25,181 nt of DNA from DATACN01 sp038215095 (GTDB lineage Bacteria; Actinomycetota; Thermoleophilia; Solirubrobacterales; Thermoleophilaceae), in NCBI GenBank assembly GCA_038215095.1, contig JBBQRG010000044.1:1-25181 (forward strand), given 5' to 3'. Both the position numbers and the translations under genes were made by a program. Each line of letters opens with the position of its first letter. The stretch's first letter is position 1. This document shows, one piece after another, positions 15,805 through 23,265 of this stretch. The notes beneath the pieces are model-generated. The model was not told the DNA's origin. It made no database searches and saw only the letters and a list, made by a program, of their open reading frames with translations.

Positions 15805-16125
15805 CTATGCCGCGTCCCGATGGGGTTCGGGGAGCTTCCGAGCGCCCCTCTCGCCCATGGCCACGACCTCGCCGTTTTCAACGGTGTCCTCGGACTCGGT
15901 GTCCTCGGATTCGGAGAAGGAGGCGTCGATCCCTGCGGCGAGGAGCGCCAGCGCGACGACCAGGCTCAGCATTGACAGCGCGAAGGCCCAAGCGGCCTGG
16001 GTCACCGCGAGCAGCGTGATGGCAGCCACCATGATGGTTAGGGACCCCATGGTCACGAACAGCAGGGCCGGATAGCCGGCCCGCTCCGCTGCTCGATCGA
16101 TGGGAATGAACGGGTTACCTCGCAT
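15805..16125 (-). CDS. small two-helix membrane protein
   Basis: A 106-residue protein of unknown function. It starts MRGNPFIPIDRAAERAGYPA, then has two hydrophobic helices (about 20-41 and 45-66, LLFVTMGSLTIMVAAITLLA and FALSMLSLVVALALLAAGID), then a hydrophilic Glu/Ser-rich tail with repeated ESEDTESEDT. The ATG at 16125 has AAGGA 9 bases upstream; an in-frame start further upstream lacks one. It is on the same strand 61 bases ahead of the kinase gene, so it may be co-transcribed with the two-component pair. The kinase's tiny external loop makes a membrane partner sensor plausible, but this is inference. Confidence 0.7.
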   Translation of the reverse strand: MRGNPFIPIDRAAERAGYPALLFVTMGSLTIMVAAITLLAVTQAAWAFALSMLSLVVALALLAAGIDASFSESEDTESEDTVENGEVVAMGERGARKLPEPHRDAA

Positions 16126-16188
16126 GACGTGGGGTCCTTGCAGTCGGGGGGTACTTCGGTTCGTCCATCCGATCATCACTCGTGTAGC

Positions 16189-16207
16189 CGCCCCTGACGA
16201 TGGGGCG
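16189..16207 (-). terminator. hairpin after the winged-helix gene pair
   Basis: A 6-bp stem CGCCCC/GGGGCG (16189-16194 with 16202-16207, 7-base loop) lies 60 bases past the winged-helix gene stop and before the small membrane protein gene. No U-run follows, so its role as terminator is weakly supported. Confidence 0.3.
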
Positions 16208-16266
16208 TTGTCACCATTTCCCCGCCCATTTACCTGTACGACTGGAGCACACGCTGCGTCGGATCT

Positions 16267-16689
16267 TCAGTCGTCTAGATCATCCGCGCCTGCGGAGCCA
16301 GTCTCTGCGACACACTGCACAAGCGGGCGCAGCCAGAGCAGACCCGCTGAGGTGATGCTGAAGATGAACCGGGACCGGCGCCCCCGCTCGAACCGCCGCC
16401 GAATCAGCCCCCGCATGTCGAGGCGTCTGGTCGCCCGCTCGATCGCGTCTGGCGTCTGATCCAAGGCCTCTGAAAGCTCGGACGGGGTCGCCTCGCGGTC
16501 CGCGAGCCAAAGCAGCAGGCGGGCCTCCGTCGGACGGAGCTCGCGGCGCTCGAGCATCGCGAGCAGACAGTCGAGGAGCCTCTCTGGGCTGGCGGTTGCA
16601 CGCCTGCTGGAATCCCGGCCTTCCGGGCCGTGCTCCACGGTCCCGTACCACTCCGGCGGAGCGTCCACGTTGCCCTGGTGGCCGTTCAT
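16267..16689 (-). CDS. MarR-like winged-helix protein
   Basis: A 140-residue putative transcription regulator. Residues about 38-125 read as helix-helix-recognition helix-wing: LLDCLLAMLERRELRPTEAR, LLLWLADREATPSELSEALD, TPDAIERATRRLDMRGLI, then a basic beta-wing RRRFERGRRSRFIFSIT and a closing helix. The N-terminal 35 residues are polar and probably disordered. The ATG at 16689 overlaps the stop of the preceding gene as ATGA, so the two products are made together. No effector-binding domain is present; the partner may supply it. Exact family (MarR, PadR or another) is uncertain. Confidence 0.75.
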   Translation of the reverse strand: MNGHQGNVDAPPEWYGTVEHGPEGRDSSRRATASPERLLDCLLAMLERRELRPTEARLLLWLADREATPSELSEALDQTPDAIERATRRLDMRGLIRRRFERGRRSRFIFSITSAGLLWLRPLVQCVAETGSAGADDLDD

Positions 16690-17030
16690 ATGCCGCCTCC
16701 GTTCAGTTGCGCCTCGGCCGACGGCAGGGGTGGGTCGCCGGTCATTGGCGCCCGAAGCACGGTTGGCTGGAGGCCGAGTAGGCGCATATCCCGGAGCACC
16801 GAGCCGAGGCCCTCCTCGTCAAGGGGCTCATCGCCGTACGTTGAGTCGATCTCGAGCAACCACCCGATGCCGATGTCTCCGGTAGGCACAGACTGGGTGA
16901 GACGAAGAAGTCGGAGGACTGCGTGGGGGGCGCTCGCCCGAACCCGATCGACCTCCTGTGCCAGCCACTCCTCCACCTCGGCGGTGGCGACGGGGGCGCA
17001 TGGCGTGCAGCGGATCGCAAGTCTTCGCAT
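16686..17030 (-). CDS. small alpha/beta protein coupled to winged-helix regulator
   Basis: A 114-residue protein of unknown function. Predicted secondary structure by eye is beta-alpha-beta-beta-alpha-beta: RRLAIRCTP, VEEWLAQEVDRVRASA, HAVLRLLRLTQ, GIGWLLEID, EEGLGSVLRDMRLLGL, PTVLRAP. That order fits a ferredoxin-like fold such as ACT or stress-response dimeric barrel domains. There are no membrane helices or signal peptide. Two cysteines lie near the N-terminus (C8, C11) as CTPC. The ATG at 17030 has no clear Shine-Dalgarno. Its stop overlaps the next start (ATGA), so it may be a small-molecule or protein-interaction partner of that regulator. Confidence 0.7.
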   Translation of the reverse strand: MRRLAIRCTPCAPVATAEVEEWLAQEVDRVRASAPHAVLRLLRLTQSVPTGDIGIGWLLEIDSTYGDEPLDEEGLGSVLRDMRLLGLQPTVLRAPMTGDPPLPSAEAQLNGGGI

Positions 17031-17165
17031 GAAGCGATTGTCGACGCCGCGAGCGCCAGCGGGAATGGGTGTCAGTGCGCATCTGGGTGCTTCACCATGT
17101 CCAGCCCGAGCTCGTTCGCCGCTCGATTACCAGCACAACGCTCTACCGGCCAGCGATGACGTGGC

Positions 17166-17193
17166 GGCGCGGCCGGCCCAGGCCGACCGCGCC
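17166..17193 (-). terminator. strong hairpin after the DoxX-like gene
   Basis: A 12-bp stem with one mismatch (17166-17177 with 17182-17193, 4-base loop) begins 12 bases past the stop of the DoxX-like gene on the minus strand. It is very GC-rich and lacks a U-tract, as many actinobacterial terminators do. It probably separates this gene from the winged-helix pair 136 bases further on. The remaining spacer shows no gene. Confidence 0.55.
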
Positions 17194-17205
17194 ACACCGC
17201 GGGTA

Positions 17206-17667
17206 CTAACGGACGCGGACGTCAGACGAGCCGCGGGCCGGGAAGGCGGTCGCCAAGCGGGCCAGCGTCAGCGAGGCGAGCAGCAGGCCGAAGTCGCGCA
17301 GCGCGATGTCGCCGTAGCCGCCGACCAGCAGCAGGCTGACGATGATGCCGCCGAGCCAGCCGGCGACCAGGAGTCCGCCGAAGCGCGGCACGACGGCAAC
17401 CGCGAGTCCGGCGGCGATCTCGACGACGCCGACGATGTGCATCGCGTCAGCGGCGCTGCCGGGGATCAGGTTGTTGAACTCGGGCGCTAGGTACTTGGTC
17501 CAGTCGTCGAGCATCACGCCCGCGAACTTGTCGAGGCCGAACAGGATCGGCGCGACGGTGAATGCGACCCGCAGCAACGTGAAGGCCTGGGCGGCAGGGT
17601 CGCGGCGCAGCAGCTTCGGCGCGGGGATTGGGACTGGCCGCAGGGCGGCCACAACGGCGGTGGTCAT
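17206..17667 (-). CDS. DoxX-like four-helix membrane protein
   Basis: A 153-residue integral membrane protein. After a short Pro-rich start, LLRVAFTVAPILFGLDKFAG (about 31-50) matches the first helix and conserved Gly-x-x-Lys-Phe of DoxX-type proteins. Further helices are IVGVVEIAAGLAVAVVPRFG, LLVAGWLGGIIVSLLLVGGY and IALRDFGLLLASLTLARLAT. The conserved Glu in the second helix and the RDFG motif before the last also fit. DoxX relatives have been linked to redox and thiol homeostasis in mycobacteria, but function here is not established. The ATG at 17667 has AAGGAGG 6 bases upstream, a strong start, and the gene stands alone. Confidence 0.85.
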   Translation of the reverse strand: MTTAVVAALRPVPIPAPKLLRRDPAAQAFTLLRVAFTVAPILFGLDKFAGVMLDDWTKYLAPEFNNLIPGSAADAMHIVGVVEIAAGLAVAVVPRFGGLLVAGWLGGIIVSLLLVGGYGDIALRDFGLLLASLTLARLATAFPARGSSDVRVR

Positions 17668-17772
17668 GGTGTTCCTCCTTGGGAGATGTTTGCCATGTCC
17701 CTTAGCGACGCGCCCGGCGCCGAACTTACCTTCGCGGCGGCGGCAGTTGGCCGAGCTGTCGCGTTACGGCGG

Positions 17773-18315
17773 TTAGCCCGACTTCAAAGATGCCTGCGCC
17801 GGCGGGTAGGTCAAGCGCCCCGCCTCGGCAACGGCAAACGGGGTGAGTTCGTGCACCGTCGTGTCTCCGTCAGGAGCAATGTGCCTAACCTCCCATCCGC
17901 GCACCATCAGCGCGTCGGCGACCAGGCGACGGTGACAGCGCCACCACAGCCCCTCGGCGCACATGACGGCGGTTGCTCGCTGCTCGGCCAGCGCCTCCAG
18001 CGCCTTGAGCCCGGCCGTGAACTCACTGCCGGCCATGTGGTCGGCGTAGCCGCGAAAGCCCTCCACTCGCCAACCACCGTTTGGGCTGTCCGGAGATGCG
18101 CGCCGTCGTCCGCCCAGCTGAGGAAGGTGAAGGTAGAGAAGGCCGTGTGCTGCCAGCTCGGGGGCGAGGACCTCGCGGTTGAACCACGGCAGGCGGCGCG
18201 AGTGTGGGTACCTACGCACATCGGCCACCTGATCAACCTCGTGGATGAGGAGGAGCCGGACGAGCTCCGAGAGCTCATGCGTCGAATGCCCGATAGTGAA
18301 GAGTGTCCTAGGCAA
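17773..18315 (-). CDS. DUF488 family protein
   Basis: A 180-residue cytoplasmic protein of the DUF488 family, whose function is unproven. Landmarks are LFTIGHSTHELSELVRLL at the N-terminus, VADVRRYPHSRRLPWFN (32-48), GFRGYADHM, and the cysteine segment AVMCAEGLWWRCHRRLVADA (115-134). Family members carry the same CAE...CHR pattern, often discussed as a possible nucleic-acid or metal site. The start is TTG at 18315, 8 bases inside the end of the acyl-CoA dehydrogenase gene, with no good Shine-Dalgarno of its own, so expression likely depends on coupling. No Met exists before the conserved FTIGHS, which supports the TTG. Confidence 0.88.
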   Translation of the reverse strand: MPRTLFTIGHSTHELSELVRLLLIHEVDQVADVRRYPHSRRLPWFNREVLAPELAAHGLLYLHLPQLGGRRRASPDSPNGGWRVEGFRGYADHMAGSEFTAGLKALEALAEQRATAVMCAEGLWWRCHRRLVADALMVRGWEVRHIAPDGDTTVHELTPFAVAEAGRLTYPPAQASLKSG

Positions 18316-19495
18316 CGGCCGCCAGCTGCCTCTCGGCCGCCGGCTCCTCGATCTGGCGAGGGAGCAGGACCTCGCGGGCGATCACCAGGCGTTGGATCTG
18401 CGAGGTGCCCTCGTAGAGCTGCATGATCTTCGCGTCGCGCATCAGCTTCTCGACCGGGTAGTCCTTGATGAAGCCGTAGCCGCCGTAGACCTGAACCGCG
18501 TCCACCGTGACCTCCATCGCGGAGTCAGCGGCGAAGCGCTTGGCGTGCGAGCTGGCGAGCGTGTTGCGCTTGCCGTGGTCGAGTAGCGAGGCCGAATGCC
18601 ACATGAGCAGGCGGGCCGCTTCGATCTTGGTGGCCATGTCGGCGATCATGAACTGGATCGCCTGGTGCATCGCGATCGGCGCGCCGAACTGAATTCGCTC
18701 CTTGGCGTACTCCGAGGCGAACTCGAAGGCGGCGCGGGCTATGCCGGTCGCCAGCGAAGCCACGCCGGGACGCGTGCGGTCGAGGGTCATCATCGCGAGC
18801 TTGAAGCCGTGGTTCTCCTGGCCACGGAGGTTGGCGACCGGGACCTCGGTCTGGTTGAAGGAAATCGACGCCGTGTTCGACGCCCGGAGGCCCATCTTGT
18901 CCTCGTGCTTGTCGACGGTGACCGTCTCGTCCTTGGGTACGACGAAGGCGGAGATGCCGCGGTGTCCGGCGTCCTTGTCGGTCTTCGCGTAGACCGTGTA
19001 CCAGTCGGCGTACCCGCCGTTGGTGATGAAGCACTTGGAGCCGTTGATGACGTACTTGTCGCCTTGCTTGACGGCCGTCGTGCGCATGCCCGAGACATCC
19101 GAGCCGGCGTCCGGCTCGGTCAGGCAGAAGGAGGCCAGCTTGGGCTCCTCGGCGAGCATCCCGAGGTACTCCTTCTTGATCTCGTCCGAGCCACCGAGGA
19201 GCACCGGTGCAGACGCAAGGTCGTTGGCGCCGAGCGTCGTCGCTATGGCGGCGCAGCCCCAGGCGAGCTCCTCTCCGATCAAGCAGCCATCGAGGTAGGC
19301 GGCTCCCACGCCGCCGTACTCGTCGGGGAGGTGGGAGTTCATCAGACCGAGCTCCCAGGCCTTCCTGATGATGACCGCGGGCCAGGTGCCGTCCTTGTCG
19401 TAATCCCACGCCAGCGGACGAATCTCATTCGTCGCGAAGTCATGGGCCATTTCGCGGATGTTCTCTTGCTCTTCGGTGAGTGTGAAATCAACCAT
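18308..19495 (-). CDS. acyl-CoA dehydrogenase
   Basis: A 395-residue FAD flavoenzyme that introduces the alpha-beta double bond in acyl-CoA thioesters, passing electrons to ETF; most like short/medium-chain enzymes. It shows the N-terminal helical domain (FTLTEEQENIREMAHDFA), the middle-domain signature FCLTEPDAGSDVSGMRT (about 123-139), FITNGGYADWYTVYA, and C-terminal VYGGYGFIKDYPVEKLMRD. The catalytic base is the Glu of MQLYEGTSQIQRLV (about E370). The ATG at 19495 has GAGG 7 bases upstream. The DUF488 gene overlaps its 3' end by 8 bases. Exact chain-length or branched-chain preference cannot be read. Confidence 0.96.
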   Translation of the reverse strand: MVDFTLTEEQENIREMAHDFATNEIRPLAWDYDKDGTWPAVIIRKAWELGLMNSHLPDEYGGVGAAYLDGCLIGEELAWGCAAIATTLGANDLASAPVLLGGSDEIKKEYLGMLAEEPKLASFCLTEPDAGSDVSGMRTTAVKQGDKYVINGSKCFITNGGYADWYTVYAKTDKDAGHRGISAFVVPKDETVTVDKHEDKMGLRASNTASISFNQTEVPVANLRGQENHGFKLAMMTLDRTRPGVASLATGIARAAFEFASEYAKERIQFGAPIAMHQAIQFMIADMATKIEAARLLMWHSASLLDHGKRNTLASSHAKRFAADSAMEVTVDAVQVYGGYGFIKDYPVEKLMRDAKIMQLYEGTSQIQRLVIAREVLLPRQIEEPAAERQLAAVA

Positions 19496-19820
19496 GGTGG
19501 TTCCTCAATTCATGTCTTCAGCGCAGCCGACCTGCTCGTCGGGACTCGACGATGCGGTCAACCATCAACCGGCTGTTTCGAGCGCGATAGCGGCCTGTGC
19601 GAGCCGGACTCGTTGCCGCCGCTAGCAGCGCCTGGGCCAGCAGCGTCTGCCGTCGACGCTTGGCGCGCTGGATGGGCTTCTGTCTCATTACCCGTTAGCA
19701 CGCCCAGACCGCCTGGTCTTACCTGGGACCGGTGGGGAGTGTGTGGTTCAGCCGTAAGACGCGCCACGCCGTCGACGCAAACGAGGCAGGTTGATCTCTT
19801 TCCCCGCTCTAAGGAAGCCC
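19496..19820. other. divergent intergenic region with a possible operator
   Basis: This 325-base gap separates the minus-strand acyl-CoA dehydrogenase gene and the plus-strand USP-like gene, so it must hold outward promoters for both. No convincing -35/-10 pair was found. An inverted repeat AGACC-GCCT-GGTCT (19706-19719) could be a regulator site. The only ORF worth noting is a small basic one on the minus strand at 19518-19688. Confidence 0.4.
19518..19688 (-). CDS. candidate small Arg-rich protein upstream of acyl-CoA dehydrogenase
   Basis: An ATG at 19688 opens a 56-codon frame (MRQKPIQRAKRRRQTLLAQA onward, ending VDRIVESRRAGRLR) that stops 22 bases before the dehydrogenase start on the same strand. 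It is strongly basic and mostly helical. Third-position GC is clearly lower than in neighbouring genes, there is no good Shine-Dalgarno, and I recognise no family. It may be a leader peptide, a small protein, or chance. Confidence 0.2.
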   Translation of the reverse strand: MRQKPIQRAKRRRQTLLAQALLAAATSPARTGRYRARNSRLMVDRIVESRRAGRLR

Positions 19821-20264
19821 ATGCTGAGTCCCTCTCTCAGAAAATCGTCCGTTCTCCTCGTCGTCGAAGCTCCTAACGCAGCGGCCTCGCTGGCCTCAGC
19901 GGTCCGCGAGCGCCGCCACGCGCGGTTCACCCTTGTCGTACCGGCCGTGGCCCATGGTCTTCACCGCGTCGTCGACCCTGAGGACCATTGCTGTGCCGAG
20001 GCCGAGCGGACCATCGGCATCCTGCGCCCATCGATCGAGGCTGCGGCCCACGGACCGATCGCAGCAATGACCGGGTCGCATGAGCCCCTGGCAGCGATCG
20101 AGGACGCCCTCAACCTCGGGGACTTCGACGAGATAGTCCTAGCCATACCGTCCGGTCGCCTTGCGCGGAGGGTCCATCTCGACCTGGCTCGCAAGGTCGA
20201 GGCGTTGGGTCTTCCCGTGACCGTGGTCGGGCTCGCGGCCAATCATCATCCGGACGCGGCCTGA
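19821..20264 (+). CDS. USP-like alpha/beta protein
   Basis: The only gene on the plus strand in the window. Its 147 residues read as alternating strands and helices: SVLLVVEAPNAAASLASAVR, ARFTLVVPAVAHG, EAERTIGILRPSIEAA, then PLAAIEDALNLGDFDEIVLA and VTVVGLAANHH at the C-terminus. The pattern is like a universal stress protein or a related Rossmann-type domain, but the ATP loop Gly-x2-Gly-x9-Gly-Ser is not evident, so it may not bind nucleotide. I start at ATG 19821 because AAGGA lies 6 bases upstream; an in-frame start at 19791 adds ten unlikely residues. It converges on the next gene with 5 bases between stops. Confidence 0.7.
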   Translation: MLSPSLRKSSVLLVVEAPNAAASLASAVRERRHARFTLVVPAVAHGLHRVVDPEDHCCAEAERTIGILRPSIEAAAHGPIAAMTGSHEPLAAIEDALNLGDFDEIVLAIPSGRLARRVHLDLARKVEALGLPVTVVGLAANHHPDAA

Positions 20265-20269
20265 CGACT

Positions 20270-20752
20270 TCAGCCCGCCAGGGAGACGAAGCCGCCTACG
20301 ACAGTCCCGTAAGCGATGTGGGCGGCCAGGCTGACGAGCGGTGTTTGGGGGCCGTAGTTGAGCATCATGAAACCGGGCGGCTCGAGCAGGGCGACTGAGG
20401 TGGCGGCAGTGGATGGCGTCCCCATGCGAGGGTGGATGAGCGGGAGCAGGGTGTTCACTAGCACCGTCCCGGAGAAGGTGCCGTGCGCGAGCCCGAAGGC
20501 CGCTCCGAGCCACCATCCGCTGCGGCCGATCGCGACGAAGATCGCGTAGTAGATGAGCGCGAACACCAGCCCGGCGAGGAAGTGGAGGATGAAGCCGAGC
20601 GCCTTGGCACGGGTCCGGTCGCTCGAGAAGGCGGTGCCGAGCAGGAACGGGAGGTCCATGCGCGTCAGGTTGAACTCGTTTCCCGCCCGTAACGCGGTGG
20701 TGAGCACGAGCGTTCCCGCAAACCCTCCCGCGATTGCGCCCCAAAGGCTCAC
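20270..20752 (-). CDS. four-helix membrane protein of unknown function
   Basis: A 160-residue integral membrane protein, last gene of the operon. Hydrophobic helices lie at about 4-20 (WGAIAGGFAGTLVLTTAL), 52-74 (GFILHFLAGLVFALIYYAIF), 80-105 (WWLGAAFGLAHGTFSGTVLV) and 142-158 (SLAAHIAYGTVVGGFVSLAG). Histidines inside or at the ends of helices (LHF, AHG, AHIAYG) recur, as in DUF6789-like membrane proteins; that link is from memory and not firm. The GTG at 20752 overlaps the GH15 stop as GTGA, so it is made with that enzyme. No enzymatic motif visible. Confidence 0.75.
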   Translation of the reverse strand: MSLWGAIAGGFAGTLVLTTALRAGNEFNLTRMDLPFLLGTAFSSDRTRAKALGFILHFLAGLVFALIYYAIFVAIGRSGWWLGAAFGLAHGTFSGTVLVNTLLPLIHPRMGTPSTAATSVALLEPPGFMMLNYGPQTPLVSLAAHIAYGTVVGGFVSLAG

Positions 20753-22581
20753 CGTTCCGCCTCCGCGGCGACCGCAAGCGCCGCGCTGATCAGCGCCAGG
20801 TGACTGAGCCCCTGGGGGGTGTTTCCCAGGAAGCCGCCGGTGGTTGGATCGATCTCCTCGGCATAGAGGCCGACGTCGTTGGCTAGCCCGACGAGCTCGT
20901 CCATCAACCGGATGGCATCGTTGACTCGCCCAGTGCGCGCGAACGACTCCACGAGCCAGAACGAGCAGGTCAGGAAGGCGCCCTCCGAGCCCGCGAGCCC
21001 GTCCTCACCGGTGTAGCGGCGCACGAACGGCCCGTGCGCCAGCTCGCGCCGGACCGCTTCGATCGTGCCGGCCCAGCGGTCGGTCTTCGCGTCTCCGTAG
21101 GAGAAGAGGACGCCGAGCAGCACGCTTGCGTCCAGCTCGTCAGAGTCGGCGGAGCGGACGTAGCTGCGCTTCTGCTCGGAGAAGCAGCGCGTCTCGACGA
21201 ACTCGCGGATCGCCTCGGCCTCCTTGCGCCAGCGCCCGGCGTGGCGATTGGGGATCACGCCGCTGTCAGCTAGCTGCCGTGCGCGGTCGAGCGCGATCCA
21301 GCACATCATCTTCGACTGGGTGAAGTGCCTCTCCTCGCTTCGCACCTCCCAGATACCCGCGTCGGGCTGACGCCAGATTTGGCAGATCAGCTCGGCCACC
21401 TCGGCCAGCCGGCGGGCAATGTCGCGGTCGATTCGATGACCGGTGGTCGCGTAGAGCCATGCCGTCTGGAGCAGCTCGCCGTAGGTATCGAGCTGGCGCT
21501 GGCCGGCGGCGGCGTTGCCGACACGTACCGGTCGCGATCCGCGGTAGCCCTCCAGCGGCAGGGTCCGCTCGGGCGCACGCGCGCCGCCATCGAGTCGGTA
21601 GAGGACCCGGAGGCGGGGGTGTGTGAGCTGGGAGGCGTGCATCAGCCACCAGAAGTACGCTCGCGCCTCCGGCGCGCAGCTGAGCCCGAGGAGAGCGTTC
21701 AGCATGAAGGCTGAATCGCGAACCCAGCTGAAGCGGTAGTCCCAGTTGCGCTCGCCCCCGATTTCCTCCGGCAGCGAGGTCGTCGCCGCGGCCGCGAGGG
21801 CGCCTGAGGGAGCGTGAACGAGCAGCTTGAGCGCGAGCGCGCTACGGATGACCGCGTCGCGCCAGGGTCCCGCGTAGGTGAGATCGTCGCTCCAGCCTCG
21901 CCAGAACGCGGCGGTCGCCTCGAGCCGCGATTCCAGCTCGTCCCGGGTCGGGACCACGAGCGGCTCCTGGTGCGTGGCGCACAGAGCGACCAGCGCCCGT
22001 ATCCCCGCGTGCGCCTCGAAGCGCCCGCGGATGACGCCGGCGGCGAGCTCGGGCGCCCCGGCCTCGAAGCAGCAGACGGCGAGCGCGTCGCCGCCGGTGG
22101 TCGCGACCGGGACCCCGGCGCGCCAGCCCAGCCGGGTCGATGCGGCGGCGTAGCCGAAGCGCGGCTCGACGCTCCACGTCATCGGCACGCTTCCCACCAG
22201 GCCCTGTACCTGCCGCGAGAGTTCGCGCAGGGGTCCGAGGCCGCCCGCGGGCACTGTCATCGCGTCAGTGACGAGCACCTTGCCGCGGCTCGTCGAGAAG
22301 ATCGTCTCCAAAACGTTGGTGCCCGGCAGGTAGCGGCGTTCGGCCGTATAGGGCAGCTCGGGTGCGAGCGCGAAGCGCCCGCCACGCTCCGCGTCGAGGA
22401 TGGCGCCGAGGGCGCTGGGGGAATCGACTTCGGGCAGTGGAAGCCAGTCAATCGAGCCGTCGCTCGCGACCAGGGCGACGGTGCGTCCGTCACCAATGGC
22501 CGCGTAGGAGCTGATCGGCGCGTAGCCGCCGACCCTCTGCAACGCGCCGGGTCGGTCCCGCCGCCTCACCCCGGCGAACAC
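20749..22581 (-). CDS. GH15 family glycosidase (glucoamylase/trehalase type)
   Basis: A 610-residue (alpha/alpha)6-barrel glycoside hydrolase preceded by the N-terminal beta-sandwich found in bacterial GH15 enzymes. Landmarks are SYAAIGDGRTVALVASDGSIDWLPLP (25-50), TTSLPEEIGGERNWDYRFSW (267-286) and VRDSAFMLNALL. The catalytic acid is E412 in AGIWEVRSEERHFTQSK, and the probable base is E575 or E576 in YAEEIDPTTGGFLGN. Actinobacterial members include the phosphate-dependent trehalase of mycobacteria as well as glucoamylases, so the substrate may be trehalose or alpha-glucans. No signal peptide, hence cytoplasmic. I use the GTG at 22581, 8 bases after the previous stop; GTG at 22569 and TTG at 22542 are alternatives. 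Confidence 0.92.
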   Translation of the reverse strand: MFAGVRRRDRPGALQRVGGYAPISSYAAIGDGRTVALVASDGSIDWLPLPEVDSPSALGAILDAERGGRFALAPELPYTAERRYLPGTNVLETIFSTSRGKVLVTDAMTVPAGGLGPLRELSRQVQGLVGSVPMTWSVEPRFGYAAASTRLGWRAGVPVATTGGDALAVCCFEAGAPELAAGVIRGRFEAHAGIRALVALCATHQEPLVVPTRDELESRLEATAAFWRGWSDDLTYAGPWRDAVIRSALALKLLVHAPSGALAAAATTSLPEEIGGERNWDYRFSWVRDSAFMLNALLGLSCAPEARAYFWWLMHASQLTHPRLRVLYRLDGGARAPERTLPLEGYRGSRPVRVGNAAAGQRQLDTYGELLQTAWLYATTGHRIDRDIARRLAEVAELICQIWRQPDAGIWEVRSEERHFTQSKMMCWIALDRARQLADSGVIPNRHAGRWRKEAEAIREFVETRCFSEQKRSYVRSADSDELDASVLLGVLFSYGDAKTDRWAGTIEAVRRELAHGPFVRRYTGEDGLAGSEGAFLTCSFWLVESFARTGRVNDAIRLMDELVGLANDVGLYAEEIDPTTGGFLGNTPQGLSHLALISAALAVAAEAER

Positions 22582-22589
22582 TCGGCCCG

Positions 22590-22793
22590 CTAGCCGTCAG
22601 GCGCGGTCGCCGGGGAACTGCGGGTGTTGCTCCACGTGTCGTGCTGGCATGTCGCGAGGATGTGGTCCGATGCGAAGTGCGCGGCCGTCTCGCGCAGGTG
22701 ATCGAGGCAGAGCCCCGCGGAGCAGGCGCGACAGAGCGCGACCGCTGGTCGATCCACACCTTGTTCGGCGCATGAATAGCACTGCGTGATCAG
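22590..22793 (-). CDS. DUF2180-like zinc-finger mini-protein with a non-standard start codon
   Basis: A 67-codon frame with clear coding character: ITQCYSCAEQGVDRPAVALC (2-21), then RACSAGLCLDHLRETAAHFA, and a CQHDTW end motif. Cysteines C5, C8, C21, C24, C29, C49 with H32 and H51 make a B-box or treble-clef-like zinc site, as in DUF2180 and related small proteins of archaea and actinobacteria. There is no ATG, GTG or TTG before the first CxxC pair, and an in-frame TAG lies just upstream. The frame must start at CTG 22793, which overlaps the USP stop as CTGA, or at ATC 22790, 6 bases after AAGGGAG. It sits between the USP and GH15 genes. Confidence 0.75.
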   Translation of the reverse strand: MITQCYSCAEQGVDRPAVALCRACSAGLCLDHLRETAAHFASDHILATCQHDTWSNTRSSPATAPDG

Positions 22794-23263
22794 GAACTCC
22801 CTTCGCTAGGACGGTGAATCACCAGTGTGGGCCGATTGGCGTGATGCACGACACCGCTCGAGACGCTGCCGAGGAGCATGGAGCGCAGGGCCGTGAGACC
22901 GCGTGAACCCATTACGATGGCCGCCGCGTCACGACTGTCAGCAGTCTCGACAATCGTGTGCCAGACAGGTCCGCTGGCTTTGACGGCGATCGGTTCGGCG
23001 TCCAAACCGGCGTCGCGCGCGATCCGGGCGCCCTCCTCGGCGAGGCGGCCCCCCTCTCCCGCTACGGCACGATCGAGCTCGGCGAAGTCGACCGGGGGTG
23101 CTACGAAGCCCAACCCGGCGTAGCTGCCGAGGACCGCGGTGGGCAGCCAGGCGGTGAGCACCAACGCACTCCGGTGCGCAAGCAGATCCCCCGCCCGCTG
23201 GATCGCGTGCTTGGCATCCTCGGAGCCGTCGTAGCAGAGAATCAGCGGGGCGGTGGGCGACAT
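22790..23263 (-). CDS. universal stress protein (UspA family)
   Basis: A 157-residue single-domain USP. It starts APLILCYDGSEDAKHAIQRA with the conserved Asp after strand 1. The C-terminal ATP-binding signature is complete, VMGSRGLTALRSMLLGSVSS (117-136), matching Gly-x2-Gly-x9-Gly-Ser, followed by HHANRPTLVIH. ATP-binding USPs help cells survive starvation, hypoxia and oxidative stress, usually as dimers in the cytoplasm. The ATG at 23263 has AGGAG 6-8 bases upstream, inside the end of the oxidoreductase gene 2 bases away. It overlaps the DUF2180 start downstream, so both are co-expressed. Confidence 0.95.
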   Translation of the reverse strand: MSPTAPLILCYDGSEDAKHAIQRAGDLLAHRSALVLTAWLPTAVLGSYAGLGFVAPPVDFAELDRAVAGEGGRLAEEGARIARDAGLDAEPIAVKASGPVWHTIVETADSRDAAAIVMGSRGLTALRSMLLGSVSSGVVHHANRPTLVIHRPSEGSS

Positions 23264-23265
23264 GG

